Below, one piece after another: positions 29,508 to 37,820 of a stretch of 64,000 nucleotides of DNA (positions within the stretch are counted from its first letter, which is position 1; each line of letters begins with the position of its first letter). The stretch covers positions 1-64,000 of the forward strand of contig JAPLMQ010000295.1 of assembly GCA_026386955.1 (NCBI GenBank). The letters are read 5' to 3'. This DNA comes from Planctomycetota bacterium (lineage in GTDB: Bacteria; Planctomycetota; Phycisphaerae; Phycisphaerales; Phycisphaeraceae). The position numbers were made by a program, and so were the translations under genes. A model generated the notes under the pieces. The model had not been told where the DNA came from and ran no database searches. It saw nothing but the letters and a program-made list of their open reading frames with translations.

Positions 29508-32500
29508 TCACCGCGTCAACACCACGTAGTCCGCCTCGTCGAGGTCGACGCTGAACGTCGCCGCCCCTTCGGCGAACTTCACCGGCAAATCCTGCTGGCG
29601 CTGGACCGACTTGGCCGCCTTCGGCGCGGCGGGCATCTTCACCGTCACCGTCAGGCCCTTGATCGGGGCGTTGGTCCAGTTGACCAGCGTCACCAGCGTG
29701 CCCGCGGGGGAGTCGATGACCACGGGCTCGACGAGCGGGTTGGAGCAGACGACGTCGCGCGGGACGCTCGCGGCGTCGATGCCCAGGCGGGCGAGCTTGG
29801 TGGCGGCGGGGGCGAAGTCGACGGGGTTGTAGACGGTGTGCCGCCCCCCGCGGGCGTAGGGGATGACCTTGAGCGCGGTCTTCATGTAGGAGACGCCCGC
29901 GAGCGTGCCGACGGCGAAGGCCTTGCCCTTGCCGTGCGCGTTGACCGTGGCGGCGGGGCTGCCGTCGCTCCAGGTGCCGAGGACTTTTGCCCCGGCCGGC
30001 GTGAGCACCTGCTTCATCGCGATGGCGGGGATCGCCTCGCCGGCGAGCGTGAGGGTGTCGATCGGCTTGGCGAGCGGGAGCTCGAGCAGCGGGCGGATGA
30101 CGTAGTGGTCCTTCGAGGCGGGGCTGGCCTTGAGGCCCAGCAGTTGGGCCATGCGTTCGTCGGCCTCGTCGAACTGGTTGCGGGCCCCGCAGCCGGCGTC
30201 GGCGAAGAGGACGCCGCCCTCGTTCACCCAGGCGTCGAGCTTCGCGACCGCGCGGTGGTCGGCCCACTCGCCGGCGAAGTAGACGGCGTCGAAGTTCTTC
30301 AGGCAGCCGTCCATGATGTCGTCCTCGGTGATCAGCTCGGGGTTGTGCCCGGCGTGCTTGAGCGCGAGGAAGAGCATCTGCTGCTCGAGCCGGCAGAGGA
30401 TCTGGGCGGTGATGGGCGGGAGTTCCGTGCCGTCCTTGGCCTTGCGCGGCGTCATGGCGTTGGCGCACAGGGCGACGAAGGGGTCCTTCGCGGCGTCGAC
30501 CTTGACGCGGGCCTCGTTGAAGGCGGTCGCCCGGCTGAGGACGACGCCGACGCGCCCGACGCGGCGGACGCCGTGGCGGGAGATCTTCTCGACCTCGCCG
30601 GAGTCGAAGATCGATTCGTGGAGGACGCGGAAGATGTCGTTGTAGCCCCAGGAGACGAAGTTCTCCGTCCACAGCTCCTGCGGGCCGACCCAGAAGCTGT
30701 CGATGTGGGCGGCGCCGGAGCCGACGGCGAAGACCATGCTGCGGCGGAGGTTCTCGGGGGTCTGGCCCGGGGCATGGGGCATGACGTAGAAGTGGATGAG
30801 CTGGTGGTTGTACTTGGTCGCGCAGTGCATCGTGGCGAACATCCAGGAGATCATCTGCGGGACCTGCGGGACGCTGAAGATGTAGTCCTCGGCCCAGTAC
30901 ATCGTCATGCCGTTGTGCCTGAAGATGTCGACCCACTGGTTGAGCGCGCCGTAGTACTGCGGCTGGCCGTGGGGCGAGTAGTTGGCGCCGGTCTGGACCT
31001 GCGGGCCGAAGAGCTTCCGGGCCAGTTGGGTCATCTCGCGGAAATGGGCGAAGCGCTGCTCGTCGGAGAAGAGGTTGGCGTACCAGCCGACATGGGGGTT
31101 GGCGTCGTGGTCCGTGAGCAGCGCCTTGTCGATGGGCAGGCCCAGGTCGGCCTCGGTGATGCCGTGCTCCTTGAGCCAGGCGGTGAAGGCCGTCTGCATC
31201 GCGGGGTCGGCGAAGTCGATCCTGCCGATGGTGATCTCGTCGCCGAAGGAGATCGTGTTCATGCGGGCCCGCGACTTGTCGTCCATGTTCTGGGCGAGCC
31301 CTTCGATGCCGGCGGGGGTCTTGGCGTGCTGGTGGTAGCCGTCCACCTCCAGGTGCGTGTAGGGGTCAGGCAGGCCGGTGTTGTAGCCCAAGGCGTCCTT
31401 GAGCGCCATGAGCCAGTCCTGGCCTCCCAGGAAGGAGCCGAAGTAGGCGATTTCCGCGGGTTTTTTGCCGCCGTTGACGGTGCGCCACTTCTTGCAGAGG
31501 GCGACGACCTGGGCGGCGAGGTCGCGGCTGGGCATGACGCGGGCGGCCTTGTTCCAGGTGATGTCGATGGGAACGTTGACGGCCTCGCCGTTGACGACCT
31601 TCATGTCGCCGACGAGCTCCTTGCCCTCGGCGTCGCGCGCGAACTGGACGGGGACGACGGTGGCGTCGGGGAGCGTCAGCCAGACGCCCTCGTTGTGGAG
31701 GAGGCGGAGGTTTGGGCCGATGTCGACCCAAGGGCTCCACTGCCCGGGGGGCACGGGCGCGCCGGGGAGCTTGCCCTTGCCGCCTGCGTAGCCGCCGGGC
31801 TGGTAGTGCCCCTTGCGGAGCCAGGCGATCTCGGCGGGCTCGGCGGTGGAGTTCTGGAAGCGGATGTAGAGGTGGGCCGCCTGCAGGGCGTCGATGGCGA
31901 AGAGGGTGGCGGGCGTGCCGCGGGTCGGGGCGTCGGCGGGGTTGGTGGTGAGGAGGATGAAGTCGACGAAGCGGTCGCCGGCCGGGGCGGGGTTGGCGAC
32001 GGCGGTGATGCGGATCTCGGCGTTGCCGACCTCGAGCTTGGCGCGGGCCTCGTCGGGCGACTCGGCGGTGTCGTGGTCGGAGCCCCAGTACCACCACAGT
32101 TCGGTGCTGCGCGCGCCGAAGCTCCAGAGCCGGGGCGTGCCGCGCTTGCCGTAGACGTGGGTGAAGACGGTCTTGCCGTTCTGGACGACGTCGACTTGGT
32201 GGAGGTAGTTGAAGTAAGGCGGGGCCTGGTACTTGCTCCAGACGCGGTAGTCGCCCGCGGCGGTGACGACGACGGATTGGGTGGCGACGGAGCCGACGGC
32301 GGAGGCGGGCGCGCCGAGGAGGCCGCCGTGGGTCGACCACATCCCGCCGTAGGTGTGGCTGGCGTAGCTGTCGTCCTGGTGGGTGGGCTTCCAGCCCTTG
32401 TCGTCGAGGGGCTTGAAGGCCTCGCCCTCGGCGACGATCTGGTCGAAGGTCGGCGCGGGGGGCTTCGGAGCCGCGGGCTTGGCGGCGGCTTTCGCGGGCT

Positions 32501-32612
32501 TGGCGGAGGCGGGGGCGGTGGCGGGCGCGTCGGGCAATGCGGAGGCGACGCCGGCGAGGCCGAGGAGGAGGGCCGCGAAGGCGAGGAGGCGACGCGCGGG
32601 GAGGTGGGTCAT
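29508..32612 (-). CDS. Large secreted GH-like protein, paralogue of 13640-16981
   Basis: This is a 1034-residue exported protein (signal peptide RRLLAFAALLLGLAGVASALP) followed by an Ala/Pro/Lys-rich linker. A CBM-like beta-domain (VTAAGDYRVWSKYQAPPYF) is followed by a barrel region with ISFGDEITIGRI and MTMYWAEDYIF. A later segment (FDAVYFAGEWADHRAVAKLDAW then EGGVLFADAGCGARNQFDE) is the amidotransferase-like fold seen after GH42 barrels. The GDEI and WAED motifs align with those of the paralogue at 13640-16981. Together they look like one family of putative glycosidases that I cannot match to a CAZy family from memory. Confidence 0.65.
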   Translation of the reverse strand: MTHLPARRLLAFAALLLGLAGVASALPDAPATAPASAKPAKAAAKPAAPKPPAPTFDQIVAEGEAFKPLDDKGWKPTHQDDSYASHTYGGMWSTHGGLLGAPASAVGSVATQSVVVTAAGDYRVWSKYQAPPYFNYLHQVDVVQNGKTVFTHVYGKRGTPRLWSFGARSTELWWYWGSDHDTAESPDEARAKLEVGNAEIRITAVANPAPAGDRFVDFILLTTNPADAPTRGTPATLFAIDALQAAHLYIRFQNSTAEPAEIAWLRKGHYQPGGYAGGKGKLPGAPVPPGQWSPWVDIGPNLRLLHNEGVWLTLPDATVVPVQFARDAEGKELVGDMKVVNGEAVNVPIDITWNKAARVMPSRDLAAQVVALCKKWRTVNGGKKPAEIAYFGSFLGGQDWLMALKDALGYNTGLPDPYTHLEVDGYHQHAKTPAGIEGLAQNMDDKSRARMNTISFGDEITIGRIDFADPAMQTAFTAWLKEHGITEADLGLPIDKALLTDHDANPHVGWYANLFSDEQRFAHFREMTQLARKLFGPQVQTGANYSPHGQPQYYGALNQWVDIFRHNGMTMYWAEDYIFSVPQVPQMISWMFATMHCATKYNHQLIHFYVMPHAPGQTPENLRRSMVFAVGSGAAHIDSFWVGPQELWTENFVSWGYNDIFRVLHESIFDSGEVEKISRHGVRRVGRVGVVLSRATAFNEARVKVDAAKDPFVALCANAMTPRKAKDGTELPPITAQILCRLEQQMLFLALKHAGHNPELITEDDIMDGCLKNFDAVYFAGEWADHRAVAKLDAWVNEGGVLFADAGCGARNQFDEADERMAQLLGLKASPASKDHYVIRPLLELPLAKPIDTLTLAGEAIPAIAMKQVLTPAGAKVLGTWSDGSPAATVNAHGKGKAFAVGTLAGVSYMKTALKVIPYARGGRHTVYNPVDFAPAATKLARLGIDAASVPRDVVCSNPLVEPVVIDSPAGTLVTLVNWTNAPIKGLTVTVKMPAAPKAAKSVQRQQDLPVKFAEGAATFSVDLDEADYVVLTR

Positions 32613-32765
32613 GGGGATGAATCCTGCGAAAAAATCGGCCGGCGCGGGCTGGGATGGAGCGTCATCGTAGCAACGTCCCGCGCTGTGGTATCATGCCCCG
32701 CTTTCCCGACTTTTCCCCCGTCCGCCCGCCGGCGCGAGCCTCACGCGGGCCCCTCGGAGGTCCCC

Positions 32766-33785
32766 ATGGCCAACAAGATCCAAGGCATCTTCTGCCCCAA
32801 CATGGTCCCCTTCAACGACCGCGGGGGCGTCGACGAGGACGAGCTCCGCCGGCTGATCGACTACCTCATCGAGCGCGGCATCACCGGGCTCTACCCCAAC
32901 GGCAGCACCGGCGAGTTCGTCCGGCTGACCTACGAGGAGCGCCGGCGCGTCATCGAGATCGCCGTCGAGCGGGCCGGCCGCGCGGGGCGCGAGGTGCCCG
33001 TGCTCGCGGGGGCCTACGAGGCGAACATCGACCTGACCGTCGACACGATGAACTACTACGCCGACCTGGGCTGCCGCGCCGGCGCGATCATCGCCCCCTT
33101 CTACTACAAGATGAGCCAGGACTCGATCCGGGCCTACTTCGACGAGCTGGCCGACCGGTCGAAGCTCGACGTGGTGATGTACAACATCCCACAGTTCGCC
33201 AACGGCATCGCCATCCCCACCATCGTCTCGCTCTGCCAGCACCCGAAGATCGTCGGCATCAAGGACTCCGAGCGCGACCTGCCGCGGTTCATGAACACCA
33301 TGGCCAAGGTCCGCCCGCTCCGCCCGGACTTCTCGTTCCTCATCGGGTGCGAGGAGATCCTGCTCGCGTCGCTGCTGATGGGCGGCGACGGCGGGACGAT
33401 CGCGACCTCGGGCGTCGTGCCCGAGATGATCATGAAGCTCTACAACCTCTTCCGCGAGGGCAAGATCGCCGAGGCGACGCGCATCCAGTACCAGATGCTG
33501 GCGTTGATCGAGGTGATGCTCACCGGGGCCGACTTCCCCGAGGGCTTCCGCGCGGGGATGAGCGTGCGCGGGTTCCGCATGGGACGCGGCCGGCAGCACC
33601 AGTCGGCGGCGAGCCAGCTCAACATCGACCGCATCACCAACTCGATCCAGTGCCTCATCGCCGAGCACGGCCTGGTCTCGCAGCCCGCGGGCGGATGCCC
33701 GGTCCCAGGAGCGAGCGCGGGCGGCGTGGACGAGGCGGCGCTGAAGGAGATCGTGGCGAAGGTGCTGGCGAAGCTGTCGGCGTGA
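32766..33785 (+). CDS. DHDPS/NAL-family aldolase with BMC encapsulation-peptide-like tail
   Basis: This is a 339-residue class I aldolase of the DapA/NanA superfamily. It has the pyruvate-binding NGSTGEF loop, the catalytic Tyr in VVMYNIPQ (Y139) and the Schiff-base lysine K166 in IVGIKDS. Family members are usually about 290-300 residues. Here a Gly/Pro/Ser linker (about 305-320) is followed by an amphipathic C-terminal helix, VDEAALKEIVAKVLAKLSA (321-339), which strongly resembles cargo-targeting peptides of bacterial microcompartments. The next gene encodes a BMC shell protein, which supports this. Substrate is unknown: a 2-keto-3-deoxy acid or an N-acylneuraminate-like sugar acid would fit the family. 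Confidence 0.88.
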   Translation: MANKIQGIFCPNMVPFNDRGGVDEDELRRLIDYLIERGITGLYPNGSTGEFVRLTYEERRRVIEIAVERAGRAGREVPVLAGAYEANIDLTVDTMNYYADLGCRAGAIIAPFYYKMSQDSIRAYFDELADRSKLDVVMYNIPQFANGIAIPTIVSLCQHPKIVGIKDSERDLPRFMNTMAKVRPLRPDFSFLIGCEEILLASLLMGGDGGTIATSGVVPEMIMKLYNLFREGKIAEATRIQYQMLALIEVMLTGADFPEGFRAGMSVRGFRMGRGRQHQSAASQLNIDRITNSIQCLIAEHGLVSQPAGGCPVPGASAGGVDEAALKEIVAKVLAKLSA

Positions 33786-33805
33786 GGCGCGCACAGCGCC
33801 CCAAG

Positions 33806-33850
33806 CCCACGGATCGCGACGGTACGCCGTCGTGTTCCGTGGGGTTTCTT
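33806..33850 (+). terminator. Nested hairpin between aldolase and shell gene
   Basis: The outer stem is CCCACGGA (33806-33813) with TCCGTGGG (33836-33843). The inner stem is CGACGG, loop TACG, CCGTCG (33817-33832). GTTTCTT follows. It would form a very stable two-part hairpin and may end or attenuate the aldolase transcript before the shell gene 24 bp further on. Confidence 0.55.
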
Positions 33851-33873
33851 CTGATGTGAAGTGAAATGATCTG

Positions 33874-34590
33874 ATGCCCCTCACCGCCGCACTCATCGAG
33901 GTCTTCGGGCTCGCGCCCGCGCTGGTGATCGCCGACCAGGCGCTCAAGGCCGCGGACGTGCAGATCGTCGGCGTCGAGGGCAACGCCGGGCAGGACTCTC
34001 TCATCAAGCTGGTGGGAAACCTCGCCAACGTCGAGCGGGCGATCGAGGCCGCGAACGCCATCGCCGCGCAGATGGGGGCGAAGTTCACCGCCTGCATTCT
34101 CCGCCAGTTCGAGGAGCCGGCCCGCGCGAAGATGATCTACACCGCGCAGGAATACAGCCCGATCACCTGCGGTTACCTGCATATGCTTCCGCAGGACGGC
34201 GGCGCGGCGTCGGCTCCAGTTCCGGGAACCATTCCGGGGGCGGGGGCGGTTCCGGTGGTGAATCCAAATTCAACGTCGACGGCAACGACACCCATTCCGT
34301 CGACATCCAAGCGAGGATCGACCATGCAAGCCATCGGACTGCTGGAAACCCAGGGCCTCTCCGCCGTGATCGAGGGCGCCGACGCGATGCTCAAGGCCGC
34401 GAACGTCGAGGTCGTGGGCAAGGAGAAGATCGGCGCCGCCCACGTGACGGTGATGATCCGCGGCGACGTCGCGGCGGTGAAGGCCGCCATCGACGCGGGC
34501 AAGGCCGCCGCCGAGAAGGTCGGCAAGGTCGTCGCCGCCATCGTCATCGCCCGCCCGCACGAGGGGCTCGTGAAACTCCTCCCCGCATGA
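33874..34590 (+). CDS. Two-domain BMC shell protein with long linker
   Basis: This is a 238-residue protein. Residues about 5-85 form a divergent BMC domain ([32 protein letters not shown]). Residues 151-238 are a textbook single BMC-H domain ([50 protein letters not shown]). The two are joined by about 60 residues rich in Pro, Ala, Ser and Thr, far longer than in ordinary tandem (BMC-T) shell proteins. An internal ATG at 34324 with GAGGA six bases upstream could yield the second domain alone. The first ATG has only a weak ribosome site. The stop overlaps the next gene by ATGA. The protein would form trimers or hexamers in a protein-bounded organelle shell. Confidence 0.88.
   Translation: MPLTAALIEVFGLAPALVIADQALKAADVQIVGVEGNAGQDSLIKLVGNLANVERAIEAANAIAAQMGAKFTACILRQFEEPARAKMIYTAQEYSPITCGYLHMLPQDGGAASAPVPGTIPGAGAVPVVNPNSTSTATTPIPSTSKRGSTMQAIGLLETQGLSAVIEGADAMLKAANVEVVGKEKIGAAHVTVMIRGDVAAVKAAIDAGKAAAEKVGKVVAAIVIARPHEGLVKLLPA
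34313..34326 (+). promoter_or_regulatory. Internal Shine-Dalgarno and ATG inside the shell gene
   Basis: GAGGA (34313-34317), spacer TCGACC, ATG (34324). It is in frame with the shell protein and sits exactly at the start of the second BMC domain, so an 88-residue BMC-H protein could be made. It is better placed than the ribosome site of the annotated start. Confidence 0.5.
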
Positions 34591-35384
34591 GCCCCCGCAA
34601 ACCCCTCGACCTCCTGCTCCGCTGGCTCGACGTCCCGCACGCCACGCTCTTCATCATCGGTGCGCAGGTCATCACCTACATGTTCGCCTCCGCCATCCCC
34701 GAGGACCAGCGCGAGCAGAGCATCGGCCGGCTCGAGCTGGTCATGAGCGAGGTCTGCAAGGGCGAGGTCTGGCGGCTCGTCACCTTCCCCTTCATCATGG
34801 GAAGCGACAACGTCCTCTTCCTCTTCTTCGCCCTCATGTTCTTCTACTTCATGGGCACCGCCCTCGAGGCCCAGTGGGGCACCGCGAAATACAACCTCTT
34901 CCTGCTCACGGGCTATGTCGCCGCGGTCGTCGGCGCCTGCTTCCTCCCCGCGGGCGTCGCCTCCCCGCTGGGCATCCTCGGCTCGGTCTTCCTCGCCTTC
35001 GCCTACCTCCACCCCGAGTACATCATCTACGTCATGTTCATCATCCCCGTGCAGGTGAAGTGGCTCGCGCTCTTCACCTGGGGGATGTACGGCTACATGA
35101 TGTTCACCGGCCCGGGGATGGTCCGCCTCATGGTCGCGGCCTCGGTGGCGAACTTCCTGCTCTTCTTCGGGCGCGACATGCTCGGCCGCACGAAGCGGTC
35201 CGTCCACGTCGCCTCGCAGCAGGGCAAGATCGCGAAGGAGGCCGAGACGCCCTTCCACACCTGCGTCGTCTGCGGGGTCAACGACAAGTCGGACCGGCAG
35301 ATGGAGTTCCGGTATTGCCCCAAGTGCAAGGGGAGCCCCTGCTATTGCGCGAACCACATCGGCGCGCATGAGCATGTGGTGTGA
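34587..35384 (+). CDS. Rhomboid-like membrane protein with C-terminal Cys/His motif
   Basis: This is a 265-residue polytopic protein with about six helices. The first half has the rhomboid-like layout: a periplasmic loop with [16 protein letters not shown] (WR motif), then [18 protein letters not shown]. The rhomboid protease serine motif GxSG is not present ([13 protein letters not shown] instead), so it is probably a non-catalytic, Derlin/rhomboid-like protein. The soluble tail (about 228-265) carries [17 protein letters not shown] and HIGAHEH, a likely zinc-binding motif. Its ATG overlaps the shell gene stop, so it is translationally coupled to the BMC shell protein. Function unknown. Confidence 0.75.
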   Translation: MSPRKPLDLLLRWLDVPHATLFIIGAQVITYMFASAIPEDQREQSIGRLELVMSEVCKGEVWRLVTFPFIMGSDNVLFLFFALMFFYFMGTALEAQWGTAKYNLFLLTGYVAAVVGACFLPAGVASPLGILGSVFLAFAYLHPEYIIYVMFIIPVQVKWLALFTWGMYGYMMFTGPGMVRLMVAASVANFLLFFGRDMLGRTKRSVHVASQQGKIAKEAETPFHTCVVCGVNDKSDRQMEFRYCPKCKGSPCYCANHIGAHEHVV

Positions 35385-35502
35385 CGAGGTTCGGCATTCG
35401 TAGGGCGGGTAGAGCGTATTCCGCGAAACCCGCCACGATCAACGGAAATGCCGCGGACACGCGATGGCTCTGTTGCGACCCCTCGCATTTCCAAAGGCGT
35501 GC

Positions 35503-35529
35503 CACATCGCAGCCGAAGGCTGCTATGTG
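35503..35529. repeat. Hairpin CACATCGCAGCC-GAA-GGCTGCTATGTG
   Basis: This is an imperfect 12-bp stem with a GAA loop in the gap after the rhomboid-like gene. There is no T-run, so its role as a terminator is uncertain; it may be a REP-like unit. Confidence 0.4.
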
Positions 35530-35610
35530 CGAGTGAACAGTTGAGCCAAGGTTCGCGACGGATTGATGCGGAATCCACCTGATTCTCGCGCCAACGCGAT
35601 GGTGGATCGC

Positions 35611-35888
35611 GCGGGCTTTCTCCCATCAGGCGCAGCCTGATCAGAGACGGACACTGTGTGTCCGAAGGCCGGGCGCAGGCGGTACCCCGCCCGCACGGCT
35701 CGTCGGCCGCCATGAACCGCTTGGTCTCGCGCGTGACCTGCACCACGAACATTGTTGCCGAGCGAGTCATCGGCTCTTGAAGGCGTCAACGACGCCGACA
35801 CGTCGCGCGGCGGAGTACCGCCTCGCCCGATCTTCGGGGACACAGTCCCCGTCTCTGATCAGGCTGCGCCTGATGGGAGAAAGCCCGC
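35611..35888. repeat. IR-A copy 3, complete element with perfect 40-bp terminal inverted repeats
   Basis: The outer 40 bp (35611-35650 and 35849-35888) are exact inverted complements, starting GCGGGCTTTCTCCCATCAGG. Homology between the arms continues inward imperfectly for tens of bases (GGCGGTACCCCGCC versus GGCGGAGTACCGCC). Total length is 278 bp with no plausible gene. It looks like a miniature inverted-repeat element. Confidence 0.82.
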
Positions 35889-35896
35889 TCGCTCCC

Positions 35897-37477
35897 TCAG
35901 CGCCAATTCACTTCCGTCACGCTCCCGCGCTTGTGCAGGAGCATCGTCTTCTCGTCGAGCACCTGCTCCTTCGCGAAGAAGAGCTTGTCGAAGGTGATGC
36001 GCGAGATCGGGCCGTGCGGGTCGTCGGTGGCGAGCACGGAGTGCGAGCCGGGGGTGAGCGAGCGGACGTTGCAGTAGGTGACGTTGCGGACGCCCCCGCG
36101 CTGCGGGTCGGCGGTGGTGTAGGTCGGCCCGACGCGGATGCCGATGAACTCCATCACCCGCGCGTCCTCGACGACGATGTTCTCGTAGCGGATGTCGTGG
36201 ATCTCGGCCGCGTCGCCGCTGAAGATCGCCATCGCGTGGACGCTCAAGGCGTGGATGACGTCGATGTCCTTCCAGAGCACGTCGCAGATCTCGGTGGTGC
36301 GCGTCTCGGGGCCCATCATCAGGGCGTGGGCCCGGTCGTTCCAGACCACGCAGCGGGTGAAGCGGATGTTGCGGGCCGGCTTGCGGACGCCGTCGGAGGA
36401 CCACTGCTTGCCGTCCTTCCCGCCCGGGTAGCCCAGGTCGGTCAGCCCCTTGACGTTCATCGAGTCGTCGTGGGTGCGGAAGAAGCACTCGTCGACGCTG
36501 ACATCCTCGGAGCTGCAGACGTCGACGCCGTCGCCCGAGCCCCTGCCGGAGAGGGCCTTGACGTTGTGGACTCGCACGTGGTCGCAGTGGTTGATCTCGA
36601 TGCCCCAGGAGGCGGTGTCGATGAGCATGATGCCGTCGATCAGGACGTCGCGGCACTTGAAGAGGCGGATGCCGCGCCCGGCGTTCTCGAGCTTGATCTT
36701 GCTGCCGTCGAGGATGCCGCGCCCCAGGATGCGGACATTCGCGGCGTTCTCGGCCTCGACGCGCCCGTGGACGACGGCGCCCTCGGCCAGGTAGAGCGTG
36801 GTGTTCGACTCGAGCCTGCGCACGCCCATCTCGTGCACGCCGGGCGGGTAGTAGATGAGCCCGGGGGCCTCGAGCGCGCCGCCGGCGGAGGGCGCGGCGC
36901 CCGCGATCGGCTTGGGAGCGGCCGGCTTCACGCCGTTCTCCTCAGGCGCGTTCGCGAAGAACATCAGCGGGGCGAGGATCGCGTCGTTGGGCTCGATGGA
37001 GAGTTGGCAGGCCTCCTTGAGCTGGAAGCGGAGGGTGCTGCCCTCGATGCTGGATTTGATGTTGCGGCGGAGCGGGCGGACGGTGACGGTCTTGAGCGGG
37101 AGATGGAGCGCGGGGCCCAGGACGGTGACCTCGACGGTGGCGGAGCCCTTGAAGTCGAAGGCGCAGATCGCCCCGGGCATGCGCTGCTCGGTCTGGTGGC
37201 GGTCGGCCATCAGCTTGCCCTGCTCGTCGGTGATGCGGGTGGTGAGGCAGGCCAGGACGGGGACGGGCTTGCCGTTGACGGTGACGGTGTAGAGCGGGGA
37301 GATTTTTGAGGGATCGGGCGCGGGCGTGGACATCGTGGCGGCCCCGGGTTGGGTGGTTGGGTGTTCAGCGGAGGTGACGGCCGGGTTTTTGCAGCCCGTG
37401 AGAAGCGCGGCAGTGAGGGCGAGGAGCGCGCCGGCGAGACGCAGGCGAGAGGTGGAGCAGCGGACGGTGGACGACAT
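35897..37477 (-). CDS. GH28-like right-handed beta-helix lipoprotein
   Basis: This is a 526-residue lipoprotein: the signal ALLALTAALLTGCKN has a lipobox ending at Cys29. The middle and C-terminal parts contain GH28/pectin-lyase-like helix turns: TTLYLAEGAVVHGRVEAEN, ILGRGILDGSKIK, GIRLFKCRDVLIDGIMLIDT, SGDGVDVCSSEDVSVDECFF and RTHDDSMNVKG. The SGDGVD and THDDS motifs match the catalytic Asp positions of polygalacturonases. Enzymes of this group hydrolyse galacturonans, rhamnogalacturonans or other uronates. Exact specificity is unknown. It ends next to the complete IR-A copy. Confidence 0.82.
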   Translation of the reverse strand: MSSTVRCSTSRLRLAGALLALTAALLTGCKNPAVTSAEHPTTQPGAATMSTPAPDPSKISPLYTVTVNGKPVPVLACLTTRITDEQGKLMADRHQTEQRMPGAICAFDFKGSATVEVTVLGPALHLPLKTVTVRPLRRNIKSSIEGSTLRFQLKEACQLSIEPNDAILAPLMFFANAPEENGVKPAAPKPIAGAAPSAGGALEAPGLIYYPPGVHEMGVRRLESNTTLYLAEGAVVHGRVEAENAANVRILGRGILDGSKIKLENAGRGIRLFKCRDVLIDGIMLIDTASWGIEINHCDHVRVHNVKALSGRGSGDGVDVCSSEDVSVDECFFRTHDDSMNVKGLTDLGYPGGKDGKQWSSDGVRKPARNIRFTRCVVWNDRAHALMMGPETRTTEICDVLWKDIDVIHALSVHAMAIFSGDAAEIHDIRYENIVVEDARVMEFIGIRVGPTYTTADPQRGGVRNVTYCNVRSLTPGSHSVLATDDPHGPISRITFDKLFFAKEQVLDEKTMLLHKRGSVTEVNWR

Positions 37478-37820
37478 GCGAGGACTCCGGAGGGAGGGAT
37501 GGGATAGGAATGGATGGAGCCGGATCTAGCCCGCCGCGTCGGGCGAACGTAGTCTGGTGCCACATGTCAAGGTACACGTGACAACTGCCCGTGAACCACC
37601 GGCCCAAGGACACCCGGGGAACCAGAATTCACGTCCTCTCAAGACACATGTCACGAGTACGATGACATGTGGCACCAGACGATGCGGGACACCCCACCTG
37701 CGAGAGCCTACCGCGGCGTGGTGAAAACGCCAGCGCGGCTATATAGTGTGGCGCTCGGCCGATCGGGCGCGCCGCCACGCGGGTCCGCCGCACCCAGGCC
37801 CCATTCACAAGGACCGCCTC
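37478..37820. other. 343-bp divergent intergenic region with IR-B copy 2
   Basis: It lies between the leftward GH28-like gene and the rightward aldolase gene. It contains IR-B copy 2 (37552-37680). The remaining about 140 bp before the aldolase must include its promoter; TATATAGTG near 37739 is a possible -10 region. Confidence 0.45.
37552..37680. repeat. IR-B copy 2, short element with terminal inverted repeats
   Basis: Both ends read GTCTGGTGCCACATGTCA inward (left 37552 onward, right ending 37680). The arms share the CGTAC...CACGTGACA-type palindrome core with copy 1 at 13421-13600. Length is 129 bp; no gene inside. Confidence 0.7.

Larger units (their letters stand above)
35385..35896. 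other. 512-bp intergenic region with hairpin and IR-A copy 3
   Basis: No gene is seen. From left to right: a REP-like GTAGGGCGGGT motif near 35399 with a complementary ACCCGCC; a strong hairpin at 35503-35529 (CACATCGCAGCC, GAA, GGCTGCTATGTG); and the complete IR-A element at 35611-35888, which ends eight bases before the stop of the leftward GH28-like gene. Confidence 0.55.

Noticed and set aside
29838-32765. Long open frame opposite to the 1034-residue GH-like gene, continuing into the aldolase frame
   Set aside because: It is the antisense shadow of a GC-rich gene: low-complexity Val/Gly/Asp/Arg composition, no domains. The real gene in that frame begins at 32766.
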